A stretch of 64,000 bases of DNA, from positions 124,001 to 188,000 of the forward strand of contig JBEWZL010000209.1 in assembly GCA_045837725.1 (NCBI GenBank). Reading direction: 5' to 3'. The stretch is from Vermamoeba vermiformis (Eukaryota; Tubulinea; Echinamoebida). Both the position numbers and the translations under genes were made by a program. Positions 33,625 through 46,100 of this stretch are shown piece after piece. Within the stretch, counting starts at the first letter, position 1, and each line of letters begins with the position of its first letter. The notes under the pieces are model-generated. The model was not told where the DNA came from and did not search any database. It saw only the letters and a program-made list of their open reading frames with translations.

Positions 33625-36600
33625 ATGGCATCCGATACTTTAACAGCATTTTATGGCGATTTAAATAAGGAGAATATGCTCCCTGTAAGTACATACCTAT
33701 TATATCGCATATTATTATTAAATATATCGCATTACTTAAGCGAACATCAAATACCGTATTCAAAATAACAATTATTTTTCAAAAATAATAATTTATCGAT
33801 TAAATTATAGAATACTTCGCCATCGACCCCGCCTAAGATGGCCAAGGGAGCTCGTATTCAACCCTATAGTCCGGGCGCGAAATCTTACAATGACGAATCT
33901 GATCAAACAACGCATCCCTTGGCGCAATCCAAGCCGATCACAACCGCACAACATACATACGAACGCGAGCTGACAGAGAGTGCAGTCAACGCCATGGAGC
34001 AACAAGAGCTCGCAGCCCTGTGTCTGCGCTTGAATCGCCGTGTGGTGGAGAGTGAGCTGGAAGTGAGTGAGCTCGAGCACCGCTTGCAAGACGTCACTGA
34101 GCGCGGTCGCGATCTGCTCGACAAGTTCACGACGCGCGTGCGACAGTTGCAGCGCTTGAAGCAACAGTACGACGAGACCAAGCACAAAGTGTTGCAGCAG
34201 CAGGGCCTCGAGGACGATGTGCTCACTCTGCGCAAACAAGTCGCGGATCTGGAGCGCGCACTGCGTACTGCAAAGAGCACACCGAGCACGAGCACGAGCG
34301 AGGAGAGCAGCGACAGCACGGTGGAGTCGTTGAGCATTCGCGCTGAACTGTTGCGCGCGCACAATGTCACGCTGGAAGATCAGCTGCGCCGCGTGAAGCA
34401 ACAGCAGCACGAGAAGGACCAGACCATTGCGCAGCTGCACGGTGAATTGAAGCGCGTGCAGCAGTCCGTGGCTGAACAGGTGATTGTCAAGGACGATGTC
34501 ATCACGCGCCTCGAGCACACCATTGACGAGTAAGTCATTGCTATATTTGGCAATGTCACGTGACACTGACGCGTACACAGACTCCGCCAACAGCTGACCA
34601 ATGAGCGAGCAGCACGCCAGCACGACGAACTGCGCGCCGAAGAACGATTGCAAAGGTAAGCACGTGCTGCTGCGTGCCAGCTGTGACTGACCGTTGTTGC
34701 AGTGTCCGCGCCGAGTACGAGAGCAAGTGGCAGCAGCAGCGCGAGGACAGTGCGAGTCTGTTGAGCGATGTCGCAGAGTTGAGCGAGACCGTCAAACTGC
34801 GCGACATGACCTGCGCGGAACTGACGCGTCGTGAGAAGGAGTTGTTGGGTCGATTGGAGGAGCAGACCAAGCTCAATGCTAACCTCGAGGTATGGGGACT
34901 GTAACTAGTAGTGTGGCTGAGTACTGACTTGGCGATGCAGAACGACATCCGCTTGATCTACAAGAAACACCAACAAGATCTGAAGGAAGTCGCTGAGCGA
35001 TACAAGGTAATTAGGATTGCCCAACTATCACCACGATATTAATCAACGCATGCAGTACGAAGACTACCGCTCGCGCTACAGTGCGGTGGTGCAAGACCGC
35101 GATGCCCTGGTTGATCACGTGACAGAGTGCTGGTCAGTGGTCGAGGACTCGCTGGAACTCACTGCGCTGCAACAAGAACTCAGTGCGCACCTCGCTGACA
35201 CCACTGCGCTATTTTTAGACCGCGCTCAGCACGTATCTCAAGTGCGAGATCGCGTGGTGTCCAATCAGCAACAATTGGAGCACGTGCACGCACAACAGAC
35301 ACGTGCAATGACGGAGATGCGCGCTGCTATTCGTGAACGCGAGTCAGTGATTGACACGTTGACAGGCGAGTGTCAACAACTGCACACTCAGCTGTCACAT
35401 GTCACGCAACACGTGGCTGCACGAGATGACATGGTAAGTGGACATTACTATATTTGGCAATAGCATCCAATACTCATTGCGCCATGCAGATCAACAATCT
35501 CCGCGCCGATCTCGCCGCTCGTGAGGATGAAATCTCCGACTTGCAATCGAGTGTCACGGAGCTGACAGCGGAATTACTCGCGCGTCAAGCCCTGGCAGAG
35601 AGCTCGCACGAAATCATGCAAGAACAACTGGAGCGCGTGACAGCACTGAACACGGAGCTGTACAGCGAACTCGATCAGACGCGCCAAGAACTGCTGCAGC
35701 ACGTGTCCGCACTGCACACTCAGCACGAAGAGGCACAGGTGTTGAAGCGCGCAGTGTGGGACCGACAGCGCGACGTGCACTGCTTGACACGCGATGTGAC
35801 TGCACTGCGCGAGACCATTGAGTTCATTGAACAAGAGCGCATCATCGCTGAGAATCACGCCACCGAGCTCAATGACCAAATTAGGCAATTGACTGAACAA
35901 CTCTGCACTGCTCAAGACGACAACACGCGCCTGACAGCGGAGATTGCCGAGATGCAACACGAGAGCGCAGAACAACGCGCAGCCATTGAGTCACGTGATC
36001 AGAACATCGCTCAACTTCGCGGAGATCTTGCCGAGATGCGTGCAGCACACGAGCACGTGACTGAAGAGTTGGCCCGCACACGCGAACAGCTGCAACAACA
36101 GCAACGACTGGAGAGCGAGGTGCGCACCATGTTGAGCGAGACAGTGGCACGTGACAACGAGCACGTGGAGCAGTTGGAGCGTGAAATCTCCCTGGCGATG
36201 GGTCGCGAACTGTTGCTGACGTCACAAGTGCACTCCAGCACGCGCCGCATCGAGTCACTGATGCTGGAGCAAGACGAGTTGACAGCACGCATCGCACACT
36301 TGCAGCGTCACGTGACTGACCTCGAAGTGTCTGCGGAAGAATTGCAGCAGACGATTCAAGCACGTGATCAACAGCTGCACGACTTGACCGCACAGCACGA
36401 GCAGCACGTGACTCGTCTCACCGAAGAGCGATCACGTGACTTGACTGCGCGCGATGAAGAATTGCAACGCATGCGCAGCCACTACGAAGAGGGTTTGACA
36501 CGTGTCAAATCGGAGTTCCAATCGCAGCTGGAACACCAAATTAAGAACACTGACAGCACCAAGGCCGAGTTGACAGCACAGCTCATCAGTGCGGAACAAG

Positions 36601-37487
36601 ACTTGACACTGGCACGCTCGACCATTGACGAGCTCAGCCATTCACTGAACGAAGCACGTGCCTGGGAAGAGAAATTCCGTCAACAAATCGATGCAAACAC
36701 GCAACTGACAGCCACCGTGACCTCGCAACAGAGTGCGCTTACTGGCCTCGAATCACAACTGCAATCTTTGCAGACACAGTGCACGGAACTGGCGCGAGCA
36801 CGTGACAGCCAAATTGAGCGCGCACGTGGTCTGGAGCGCACACTCGCTGAACACGTGAGTGAACTGCGCTCGTGGCAGCGCAAGGGCTCAGAGCTGACTG
36901 CGCGCCTGGCTGAAGAACGCGCGTCCTATGCAGCACAGTGCGTGGAGAACGAGCTGGTGCGCAGTGAACTCAGTGCCCTGGTAGAGCAACACCGACTCGG
37001 TCAACACAAAGTCAAACTGTTGCAGGCACTGATCGGCACCCTGTTGCTGCAAGTGGACTACTTGTGTCGCGTGCAAATACCGCGCGGCGAGAGTCAGAAC
37101 AGCGTGGCAACACTGCTCAAGAAAGAGGCCAGTCTGCTCGCACAACAGCGCAAGTTGACCGAGCTGCACGAGCTCTATCGCAGTGCCTGTGCGGAGGTGG
37201 AGCGATTGCGCGGCGTGATCAGCGAGCACGAGCACCGCTTGGCAGAGGTGGAGGACCGCTACGAAGAGCTGCTGAAGATGACCAAGAACGAGGTGTGGAA
37301 GACGAAGGAGCGACACGATGTGGCGGAAGAGAACTGTCAGATCTACGCTGGATTGGTCAAGCAGATCTACGACCAACTACAACAACAGCAAGGAGACAGC
37401 GCGGAGAGCTTGACTGCTAAGCTCAATCAGCTGATCCACTCCACGATTGAGTTCAGCGAGCAAGACGAGTGCTCCTCCGACAGCTAA
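33625..37487 (+). CDS. Long coiled-coil protein with N-terminal KEN box
   Basis: Exons 33625-33684, 33811-34529, 34581-34655, 34703-34889, 34941-35006, 35056-35433, 35490-37487 (1160 aa). The first exon encodes 20 residues ending DLNKENMLP, a KEN box. The second opens NTSPSTPPK, with two proline-directed phosphosites. From about residue 70 to near the C-terminus the protein is almost unbroken coiled coil rich in Glu, Gln, Arg and Leu with His-Val and His-Glu insertions. The end is acidic. It resembles centrosome, spindle or kinetochore scaffolds, but no family can be named. I count about 20 CACGTG hexamers across the gene, against roughly one expected. Confidence 0.85.
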
Positions 37488-37656
37488 GCTGAGCTCTGTA
37501 ATTACTGAGAATAGGGCACTTTAATTAGTGATTTATTCTGTTTGTATATTGTAACATAAAACCCTCGAGTTTGATATTATGCACTGTCTGGTTTGTTCGC
37601 TTCGGCCAAGCTGACAATAAGAGGTTAGTACTATATGCGAGGCCCGTGAGTGCGCA

Positions 37657-39501
37657 CTACCTGAGCTGTTCGGTGACAAACTGCGTGAGGTGGTCGAGTG
37701 TGGCAGGACCGTAGTAGTAGACGGGCGTGCTGTTGTGTGCGCGCCAGAACAAGAAGCTGGGCAGCACTGAGACCTGTGCGGCACAGTGGTGAGTACGGCA
37801 CTGCAGGACTGACGCGCACTTACATTGAGCTGTGCCTCGACTGGCAGTGTGCCCTGATTGATGTCAAATGCCCCCACCAAGATCTGATGTCCCTCGCGGG
37901 GTGTGCTGAGCTGTGCCGCGAGTTGTTCCCAGACAGGTGTCACGGCACGGCAGTTGACGCACCACTGCGCGTAGAACTCGACGAACACGTGACGTGCCTC
38001 TGTGCCCTGCAGCACTGCATTGAGCTCATCCAGCGCCAAGTGCGCGACAGCACTGTCCTCACTGAACACGGGGGCTTGTTCCTCGCGGGGACGTGACACG
38101 TGCCACTCGCTGAGCCAGTTGATTGCGCCCTTGTTGGTCACGTGCTGTTCAGGGTCCCACACAGCCTCGAGACCCTTGAGTCCCACGACTGCCAGTGTTG
38201 GTAGCTGCGAGGCATCGAGCCCAACGAGGGGCAAGAAGGCACCGAACAGCCCGCCGTTGAAGAGCACAAAGTCGTACTCGTCGTGCAAGCTCTTGGCGGC
38301 AGCTTTGAAGGCATTCAGCACGGCACTGGACTGCTCCTTGGACTCGCTCACTGCTGCAATCACTTTCGGCTTGCTGCCTGCAAAGACACCTGTTTGACAC
38401 GTGTCAATAACATACTGACAGGCTGTTAGCGGGTACTTACGGAACACGTTGAAGAATGAAAAGTCTTGCTACGAGTGAAGGTCAGCTGTGTGGTACGACA
38501 TTGCCATAAAAGGAAATACTCACGTAAAGCGGTGTGTTCTGTTCTTGAATCAGTTTGACCAGGGCACTGAAGTCGTACTGACTGACATCTTCAATCACGT
38601 GACCCTTCTCGCCTGGACGATAAATCACCAGCGAATCATCGCGCTTGATCTTCAAGCTAAAAATAGATCAGCGGAGTTCAGTGTCTGACACGTGTCACAT
38701 ACCTCTTCGCAGCCTCAGCACGTGTCACGAGCATGAAGTCGATGTCGTTCTGAAAGTGACGCGCGACACGTGTGAAAGTGTCAAGAGTTTCCTTTTTTGT
38801 CGAGCCCTGGTCGAGATAGGCAATCACATAGACACTCTCGCGGTCCTCTTCACTGAACTGCTTGCGCTGTGTCTTGGTGTCGAGTGCGCGCACAGCAGGC
38901 ACGGTGAACAGTCGCTGCAGCCAATCACCGAACACGAGGCCCATGCGCTGGCCCAGGTACTCGCGGCTGCGTCCTTCGCGAATCACGTGGAGGGCGGGCA
39001 CCATGGAGACTTGCAGCTGACAGGTGTCAATAGGTGACTTGTGCGAGCAGAGTGACACTTACGCGCGTGACTATATCAGGGTGTGCCTGTGCATCGATCG
39101 ACACGAACACGATCTGACCGGGACCGAGCACTTGATTGAAGCGTGCTTCGATGCCCTCTAATTCACCAGTCAATCGCTCGACTTGTTCTTTGGCGGCTTC
39201 TTGATTGGTGGTACTATAAGGACTATTAATAGCTGCTGGCATGTTGGAGCAAATAAGGCCACAATAATTATTAATAATAATAATATAATATTATCCGCCA
39301 ATTATCTCTGATCTACTCTGCAAAACAGCATGCGCTATATATACACGAAGCCAACACATATCATACGTACAGAAATACTACAACTACATCGTGGGTGCGC
39401 GCGAGCTGATCCAAGTCCTTAGTCGCCACCGCTTTGAGTGCGTGACTGCAGGTTAGTGCACTCAATACGAGGCACACGAGTGCAATGATATTAGCGCGCA
39501 T
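37657..39501 (-). CDS. Protein disulfide-isomerase-like protein, single CVNC active site
   Basis: Secretory thioredoxin-fold protein of 482 aa. Exons: 39371-39501, 39063-39222, 38703-39016, 38524-38656, 38441-38468, 37824-38389, 37657-37773. MRANIIALVCLVLSALTCSH is a clear signal peptide. A first thioredoxin-like domain has VVVVFL but then PYSTTNQEA where a CxxC would be, so it looks non-catalytic. Two middle b-type domains follow (VYVIAYLDQGS; GGLFGAFLPLVGL). The last domain has VEFYAQWCVNCRAVTPVW, with CVNC instead of the usual CGHC, and VLPSFLFW with the cis-proline. No KDEL-type ending. The 9-codon fifth exon and one 12 bp alternative acceptor near 38389/38377 are the weakest junctions. 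Confidence 0.85.
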
Positions 39502-39639
39502 TGATATATAGATACTACTAGTGGTACTGCAATGCGCTGAACAATTCTAAAGATATTTCGCTGCGCTGAGAATTCATCGAGTGCGAGCAATAGACTTTAT
39601 TATGAATACAGTGCTATGTACAGTAGTATAGGCGATCCT

Positions 39640-40598
39640 CTACCGCACAGGAGGGTGCAGGGGCAGTGTCAAGAGGTCCTTGAAGAGCTCAATCTGATAG
39701 TCGTAGTCGCGCGTGACATTCGGATCTGCATTGATCAGCACGGTGGTCATCGCGCACTGCTTGGCTGCACTGAGCTCGCCTTGGTGATGCCCTACGAACA
39801 CCACTTCGGGACCTGTCAGCTGCAGGGCCTCGAGGGCGAGGTGAAATATCTTGAGATCAGGTTTCTTGCAGCCGACCTCGGCGCTGTTGACGAAGCAGTG
39901 CCAGTGCGTATAGTGCAAGTCACGTGCCTGCAGCCAGCGCAACTTGTCTGCACTCTGCGACACGCTGTTCGTGATCACACCGAGCTTGTAGCCGCGCGCA
40001 CGGAGCAGGGGCAGGGTCTCATTGACAGTGGGATAGAGCGCGATGTTGGACTCAGCCTGGTGCAGCACTAGCAGTGCGTCTTCGCGGTCCTCCATGCGCA
40101 CGTCGAGCCAATCGAGGATCTGCTCGTAGTAGCGTCGTCCACTCACTTCTCCAATAGTCGCGCGGCGTCGCATGGCCTTGATAGCCTCATTGTCAGGTGC
40201 GGCCTAGTGGCAAACATATCAGATTTGTGGAATTCTAATCGCGCTACACGAAAAGTAACGGATTGAGGAATTCCTGAATTTATGCACGGAATTCTGAGTT
40301 AAGCAGTAACGCTCAGATATATTGCAACAATATTATACGCGTACATTGATCTTCGAGATCAGCTTCTCTTTATCGTAAGTGCCGAGTTTGAGCAGATGAT
40401 CTTCCAATGCCAATAATTTCTTTCTTAATCGTCGATAAACTATTCCAACGAATTTTAATATATATCACCCTAATTTAGAGTGGTAATATTCAACGTACTA
40501 ACACCATTCGCATCCATGACAATTGCTTTGTGCGCCGTTTGCGTGGCGTAAGATCTAGCCGCACGGCGACAAGTCTGCTTGACGATCGTGCTGAACAT
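39640..40598 (-). CDS. HAD-fold protein, active-site motifs decayed
   Basis: Exons 40499-40598, 40345-40439, 39640-40203 (252 aa). The N-terminus (MFSTIVKQTCRRAARSYATQ) looks like a mitochondrial leader. The haloacid-dehalogenase fold is visible: motif I region AIVMDANGV, cap helices, VITNS as motif II, KKPD as motif III lysine, and VVFVGHHQGELSAAK at motif IV. The usual DxD becomes DxN and the usual GDxxxxD becomes GHHQGEL, so a phosphatase mechanism looks lost or changed. Closest in layout to YjjG/NANP-type subfamily I proteins. Its 5' and 3' flanks recur as an inverted copy near 42061-42255. Confidence 0.82.
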
Positions 40599-40790
40599 GA
40601 GCTAGTGATAGTGTTGAGTGTGTATTGCAGCTGTGGTGTTCTGATCTGTTGGTGATTTGACTCTCAACCAGTCACTCGGTTTAAATGCCCAAGAAAACTT
40701 TCCAAATAAGGACAAACACACCCGAGCACGGTGCATTGAGTGCAGAATTCCACCAGTGCCGCGCTGCCATTGGTCAGGTGTGTTGTTGCG
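40581..40790. repeat. Inverted duplication, arm A
   Basis: This stretch (start of the HAD gene and its upstream region) recurs in reverse complement at about 42061-42240. Shared blocks include GATCGTGCTGAACATGAGCT, GTGTATTGCAGCTGTGGTGT and AATTCCACCAGTGCCGCG. Arm A has two extra segments, of about 20 and about 50 bases, relative to arm B. The p24 gene lies between the arms. Confidence 0.85.
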
Positions 40791-40897
40791 GCTGGCTGGT
40801 TGCTGCACGTGCCGAGTGGGCAGCAAAAAAAACAGTCACGTCAGCAGCACATAAAGCAAGTGTTTGTATCAACTAGAGCTCCATATCGCCATACCCA

Positions 40898-41824
40898 ATG
40901 AAGAGTCTGTTGTCGAGTTGCTTAGTCGTGCTCGCAGTGGTGGTCCTCGCAGAGGGCTTGTCATTCACACTCGGTCCGGGCAAAGAAGAGTGCTTTTACG
41001 AGAATGTTAATCAGGGCACCACCGTCAGCATTGTATTTCAAGTGAACACTGGTGGTCGTAATGATATCGATCTTAATGTACGTCATGAATTGATTTCAAA
41101 CAATTAGATGGAGACAAAATATTTTTAAAAATTATATTTTGCTCTTAATCACATTATTTGACCACTAAAGTGCCCAATAATTATGCCCAATATTAATGTA
41201 ATAATTTAGGTCAAAGGTCCTGACGGCAGAATCATTTATCAACGACGTCGCGAACAAGAAGGCAGATACGTGTTCCAAGCCCCTCTCAACGGCATTTACA
41301 CTGTCTGCTTCAGCAATCAGATGTCGTCTTTCTCTTCCAAGCAAATTTCATTCGATATTGACGTCGGCAAGGAGGCTGAAAAGGAAACTGAGAAGCCAGG
41401 TACAGATGCACAAAACACTTCTTAATGAGCTCAGACTAATGCATTATTACTAACAGAGGACTTATCGCCCTTGGAGACTTCTATTTCCCAATTGAGCAAT
41501 CTCTTGGCCACTGTTCAATCTGAACAAAAGTACTTGAAGATGCGCGAAATCCGTCACAAGCTGAGTAAGTCACAGCCATGCTTATGAGCTCTACACGACA
41601 TATTAATAATATATATGTAGCCACTGACAGCACCAACACCCGTGTTATTTGGTGGAACATTTTTGAAGCCGTGGCCTTGGTGGGCATGAGCGTGTTTCAG
41701 ATCTACTACTTGAGACGGTGAGTAACTTGCTGTTGTCTTTAATAACGTTATATTTATTATATATCAATGTGCATCGACTCATATGTTCTATTTCAGATTC
41801 TTCGAGGACAAGCGCACTATTTAA
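40898..41824 (+). CDS. p24/TMED (emp24/gp25L) cargo-adaptor protein
   Basis: Type I membrane protein cycling between ER and Golgi in COPI/COPII vesicles. Exons 40898-41077, 41210-41399, 41457-41564, 41621-41717, 41797-41824 (200 aa). A signal peptide (MKSLLSSCLVVLAVVVLAEG) precedes the GOLD domain with the paired cysteines (EECFYENV and YTVCFSN). Next come a coiled-coil stalk (LSNLLATVQSEQKYLKMRE), a TMD (WWNIFEAVALVGMSVFQIYYL) and a short tail RRFFEDKRTI with the FF motif and basic residues for coat binding. Sits inside the inverted repeat but appears intact. Confidence 0.95.
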
Positions 41825-42257
41825 AATCAGTTCTGTAATTGAAACTGGATCCACTCTTGAACATATAAATTTCTTGTTTATCTTACTATGACTGGCTCTA
41901 TTAATGGCTGTATATTGGCATCCGCTTATTGTGCTGAATACTCATGGCGCACCTATTGATATTACGTTCGTCATTCTCGCTAAAATTTGAGTTCAGCCTA
42001 CTGAACGGATGTAAATCATTCGTGTGACCGTAGAGTTGTCCGCCAGGCCGTTGTGACTCACATCCAGAACTTTTAACCAACAACCACACCTGACCAATGG
42101 CTGCGCGGCACTGGTGGAATTCTGCGCTCAATGCACCGAGTGACTGACAGCAGATCAGAACACCACAGCTGCAATACACACTCAACACTACCACTAGCTC
42201 ATGTTCAGCACGATCGTTGATCGCACTCGATGAATTCTCAGCGCACATAAATATCAC
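41825..42257. other. Intergenic, holds inverted-repeat arm B
   Basis: About 430 bases between the p24 stop and the end of the TFIIB-like gene. Most of its right half is the inverted copy of the HAD-locus flanks. The left half shows nothing recognisable. Confidence 0.6.
42061..42255. repeat. Inverted duplication, arm B (HAD-locus flanks joined)
   Basis: Reverse complement of arm A from about 42061 to 42225. Read in that direction it continues with GAGAATTCATCGAGTGCGA, which matches about 39570-39588, just downstream of the HAD gene. So arm B is the left and right flank of the HAD gene joined together with about 1 kb missing. Only the first codons of the HAD frame survive. Confidence 0.8.
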
Positions 42258-42931
42258 CTAACTGTATTTCTTTTCTTTGAGTAGTGTGTCTGTTTCCTCG
42301 GTAGGTACGTTTTTCTGACTTTTCTTCGGGGTAGAAAGTGCTATCCGATACGTTGCCTTAGGGCGAAGGTGGTTGATTTCTTTGCCCATCTCGTCGACGA
42401 TGATTAACGTTTTTGGGTCATTCTTCAATTTGTAGGCTCTCAATAACTTCGGAGTAAAACTGCCTGCCATTACCCTCCTACTTCTCGTGGCAACCAGGAG
42501 TATGCACGTCTGTTTATTAATAATTAATTTTCGTTATAAAGAACGTCCTTTCTTACTTGCTCTAAAGAGGCAAAGAAAATGTCCCTAAAATTTTTTTTGA
42601 AGTTTGTAATTGCAACAGATGAGACACAGAAATGATCCGCAAGATCTTTTTGGAGTACCCAACCCAACTCGGTATCGATACCATTCATTAGTGCAATACT
42701 TGCTGCAGCAATAGTGCCAATTTCGTGCTTTGTATTAGGTAACTGGTTTAAAAAATGGTGTATTACTTCGACGGCGACGTCATCTTCTCCAAGTGGTAAT
42801 CCACTCTTATGCGCGAACCAATCCTTTACTTGCTCTAATATTTGTGCTGTTTCGGCAGAGTCTTCGATCGACAGTCGGTGAAAGAGGCCCTCAAGGTTAT
42901 CCTTCGTTCTATGCGTCATTTCGTTCGTCAT
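42258..42931 (-). CDS. Protein with one cyclin/TFIIB-like fold, function unknown
   Basis: Exons 42557-42931 and 42258-42509, joined by a 47 bp intron in matching phase (208 aa). The two pieces could be read as separate small genes, but the donor GTAAGA and acceptor AACAG make one protein more likely. Residues about 25-120 resemble a cyclin-type helical repeat, best seen in IGTIAAASIALMNGIDTEL and DLADHFCVSSVAITNFKKNF, like the C-terminal repeat of TFIIB/BRF proteins. No zinc ribbon is present. The C-terminal 70 residues (GSFTPKLLRAYKLKNDPKT onward) are basic and unknown. The first in-frame ATG is at 42931. Confidence 0.6.
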
Positions 42932-43136
42932 AATTGTGATGGGATGGTGCTGTGGTCGCGGTTGTGTTGTGATATTACGCACATGTTCGCAGGGCTGAAA
43001 TTGATTCTTGTTGCAACGCACTCGAACAACTTTGCTATTGTATTATACCACACTAGGCATCAACATTATTGACAAGTTGAATATGATTATAGACCATTAA
43101 ATACGACTCCTGACACCATCCGAAAGCTAATCCGCG

Positions 43137-46100
43137 ATGAGTCAACTCCTCAAAACGTACATTCTGCAGGCAGTGAATAGCGTGAAAGAGTTCTACAAAC
43201 AGTCGCCCAAGCTGCCTATTGTCGTCTTTTATCGCTATTTGTGGGAACACAATCGCAACTTGTTGTTGAAGACACTCTTCTTCAACTACATCTTTCCAGT
43301 CATGGTAGAAATATTGCCGTAAGTTACTCTATCATATAGTGCTATTTATAATCATATCAGATCGTTACAATGGCAATTAAGACCCTAAAATTAATATTTC
43401 AATTAATTTTTGTGATTTTTTTCTCGTCCCAATGCCCGGTCTGAAACATTAGATTGCTAATCAGTGCTATTCTATTCTAATTATAGATGGTGGGCCTCTC
43501 GACGTAAAGTCGGCAACAAGTTGCGTAGTTCTCGGATCAAGCTGAACCACAACATGGTTACAGGCCAGGACTTTGTATTCAGCAAAATGCAGGATTTCTT
43601 GCTCAAATGTTTCTTATATATATTCTTGGACAGTAGCACTCGCGTCATTAAGAACAGACTCGTATCCTAATTCACTCCGATCTAGATCCAGACTTTTATA
43701 ACCTCGTTTACTTGTTTCTCCTTGACATTTGTGCACTCTAGGCCCTCGAAAACAAGTTCGTCATTAAGAAGTTGGTGTTAGAGAAGATTTTGTATTCCGA
43801 ATCGCGTGCCTTCGAGACGCTGAACATCAACACGGAGAATCTGGAAGAGAAGATCACGAATGATATTACAGACACGCTGAACTTCATCAACAGATACTTG
43901 CCCTCGCTAGTCTCAGGACTCTACGCCTTTGGTATTGAATCAGCCATGCTCTATCGCAAGCGCCACACGATCGACATGTTGGCGGTGATCTATCCGCTCA
44001 TCATTGCGAGCTTCAACAAGCTGCTGGACATTATACAGAAGCGCTATTTAAAGAAGAAACAAAAAATCAAGTCCAAGCACAACACTGACATGTTGGACAG
44101 TTGCATGGCCAATGCGATTGCTGGATTCACTGACATCCAAGTCAACAACTTGCAAGAGGTCGAACTTGGCTTCTTTGAGCGTGTGGCACGTGAGTAGCAT
44201 CATAATGAGCACTAATACGATGCATCATATTGACGCATTTACAGAGAAAGAAATCAACAACAAAGAGGGGTTCAAAGGGTTTTTAATTAAATCCATTTCC
44301 ACCATCAATCAAATGTCTGTATTCGCCTATGCAATTGAGGTCTATTTTGTACATAAGGTGAGTCATATAGCACATCTCTATTTGTTGCTGTGTACTCACG
44401 TTGCAATCAGATCATGAAACGACAGAACTTTGACCACAAACAATTCTCTAAAATTCAGCAAGAGATCGATCACGTTGTGTACGTAGTATATTAATGTATG
44501 CCTATTATATCAGCTATTAACGGCCTCGCAGCACATTGGCCCGCAATTCCTACAATTTGTTGACCAAGAGCAAGTCGCTCTTCAAATATCAGTCCAAAGT
44601 CGGCAAATTGTTGCACATTCAGAACTGGCGCAATGAAATGCAACACTTGCACGTGAGGTACGCTGTTTGACACCTCTGACACCTGTCACTAACCACGCTG
44701 CAGCGAGATCACCGAGTTCACTGAACTGCGCATTCGCGGCGTCAAGTTCAGCTATCGCGAGGACCAATTGGCAGCGCTCAACTTGCAAGAGGATCAAGAG
44801 ATCTTGGTACGTGTCACAGCTCACCACGTGATTGTGTCTAATTCACTGAAATGTTCAGTTCGAGGCCGGCAAGAAGTACGCGTTGATTGGTCAGAACAAA
44901 GCGGGCAAGTCCACGCTGACCAAGATCATCTGCAAGCTGTACAAGCCTGACGAGGGCTACATTGCCCTCAACGGCATTCCTTATTCGGAAATACCACGTG
45001 TCGTGCTGCGCAATCTCATCTCGTACATTCCACAAAAGGCGTTCATATTCCCCGGCACTATTCGCGAGAACATTCTCGTCGGCAATCCCAACGCCACTGA
45101 AGAGGAGTGTAAGTAGTGAAGTGCAGTTGTTTAGTGGCCCTCTACTCACACTTCACCAGTGCTCGCAGCCGCAGAAGCAGCAGGCGTGTTCGCATTCGTG
45201 GTCAATGATCTCAGTCCGCGCATGCGTCGCACATTCAGCACACCCAACTTCGCCAATCAGTTGAGTGCTGAGAGTGAGAACAAATCACCGCTCAAGCGCA
45301 CTGGTCTCAAGCCACACCCCGAGAGCTCCATGTTGCGCACTGTCAGCTACAAAGAGCTCGACAGCATTGTCTCGCCGCACCCCGAGAGTGACTTCTACTC
45401 CAACTCGCAGTTCGGCATGTATCCCCTCGTGCTGCCTGACCGAGTGCGCGGCAAACACACGCGCTCCAAGAAAGACAAAGGCCCCAAGCCCTCATCGTTC
45501 TTGACAGACTCGATTGACTGGGACAGCGATGACAGCGATGAGGACTCGTCGGAAGATGAGTCGCGCGATGAGAATGACTCGGACGAGGACAGCGCGGAGA
45601 GTGACGAGAAGACGCAGATCATGAAGACGAGTGCCGATGTGATGGAGGACAACAACGACTTGGCGACCAGTGGCGAGGGCGAGAAGAAAGAGAAGAAGAA
45701 GAAGAAAAAGAAGTACAAGAAGAGCGGCTCTAGTCTCAATCTGCGCGCTAGTTACGAGAACAGCGCGAACTTCAAGGCGCACAAGATGGACAAGTCCAAG
45801 CACCCCATTCTCGATCAGTACATTGGCGGCGATGTCAGTGGTGGATTCGCGCAGTCGATCTCACTGGCGCGCGTGTTTGTGCGCACCTCAGCCAAGATAG
45901 TGATACTGGACGAGTCGATGAGTCAAATGGATCAGATCAAAGTGCGCTCTATTGTCTTCCCGAAGCTGTTTCAATTCGTCAACAAGTGGAACATGTGCTT
46001 GATCATCATTACGCACAACATGACTGCCATGCACGATCTGGATCACATCTACGTGCTGCACGAGGGTGAAATAGCGCATGAGGGCACGCATCAACAGCTC

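Noticed and set aside
33805-34653. 282-codon minus-strand ORF opposite the coiled-coil gene
   Set aside because: Antisense shadow of heptad codons.
42258-42470. Separate 70-codon gene
   Set aside because: Better explained as the last exon of the gene starting at 42931, with matching phase and good splice sites.
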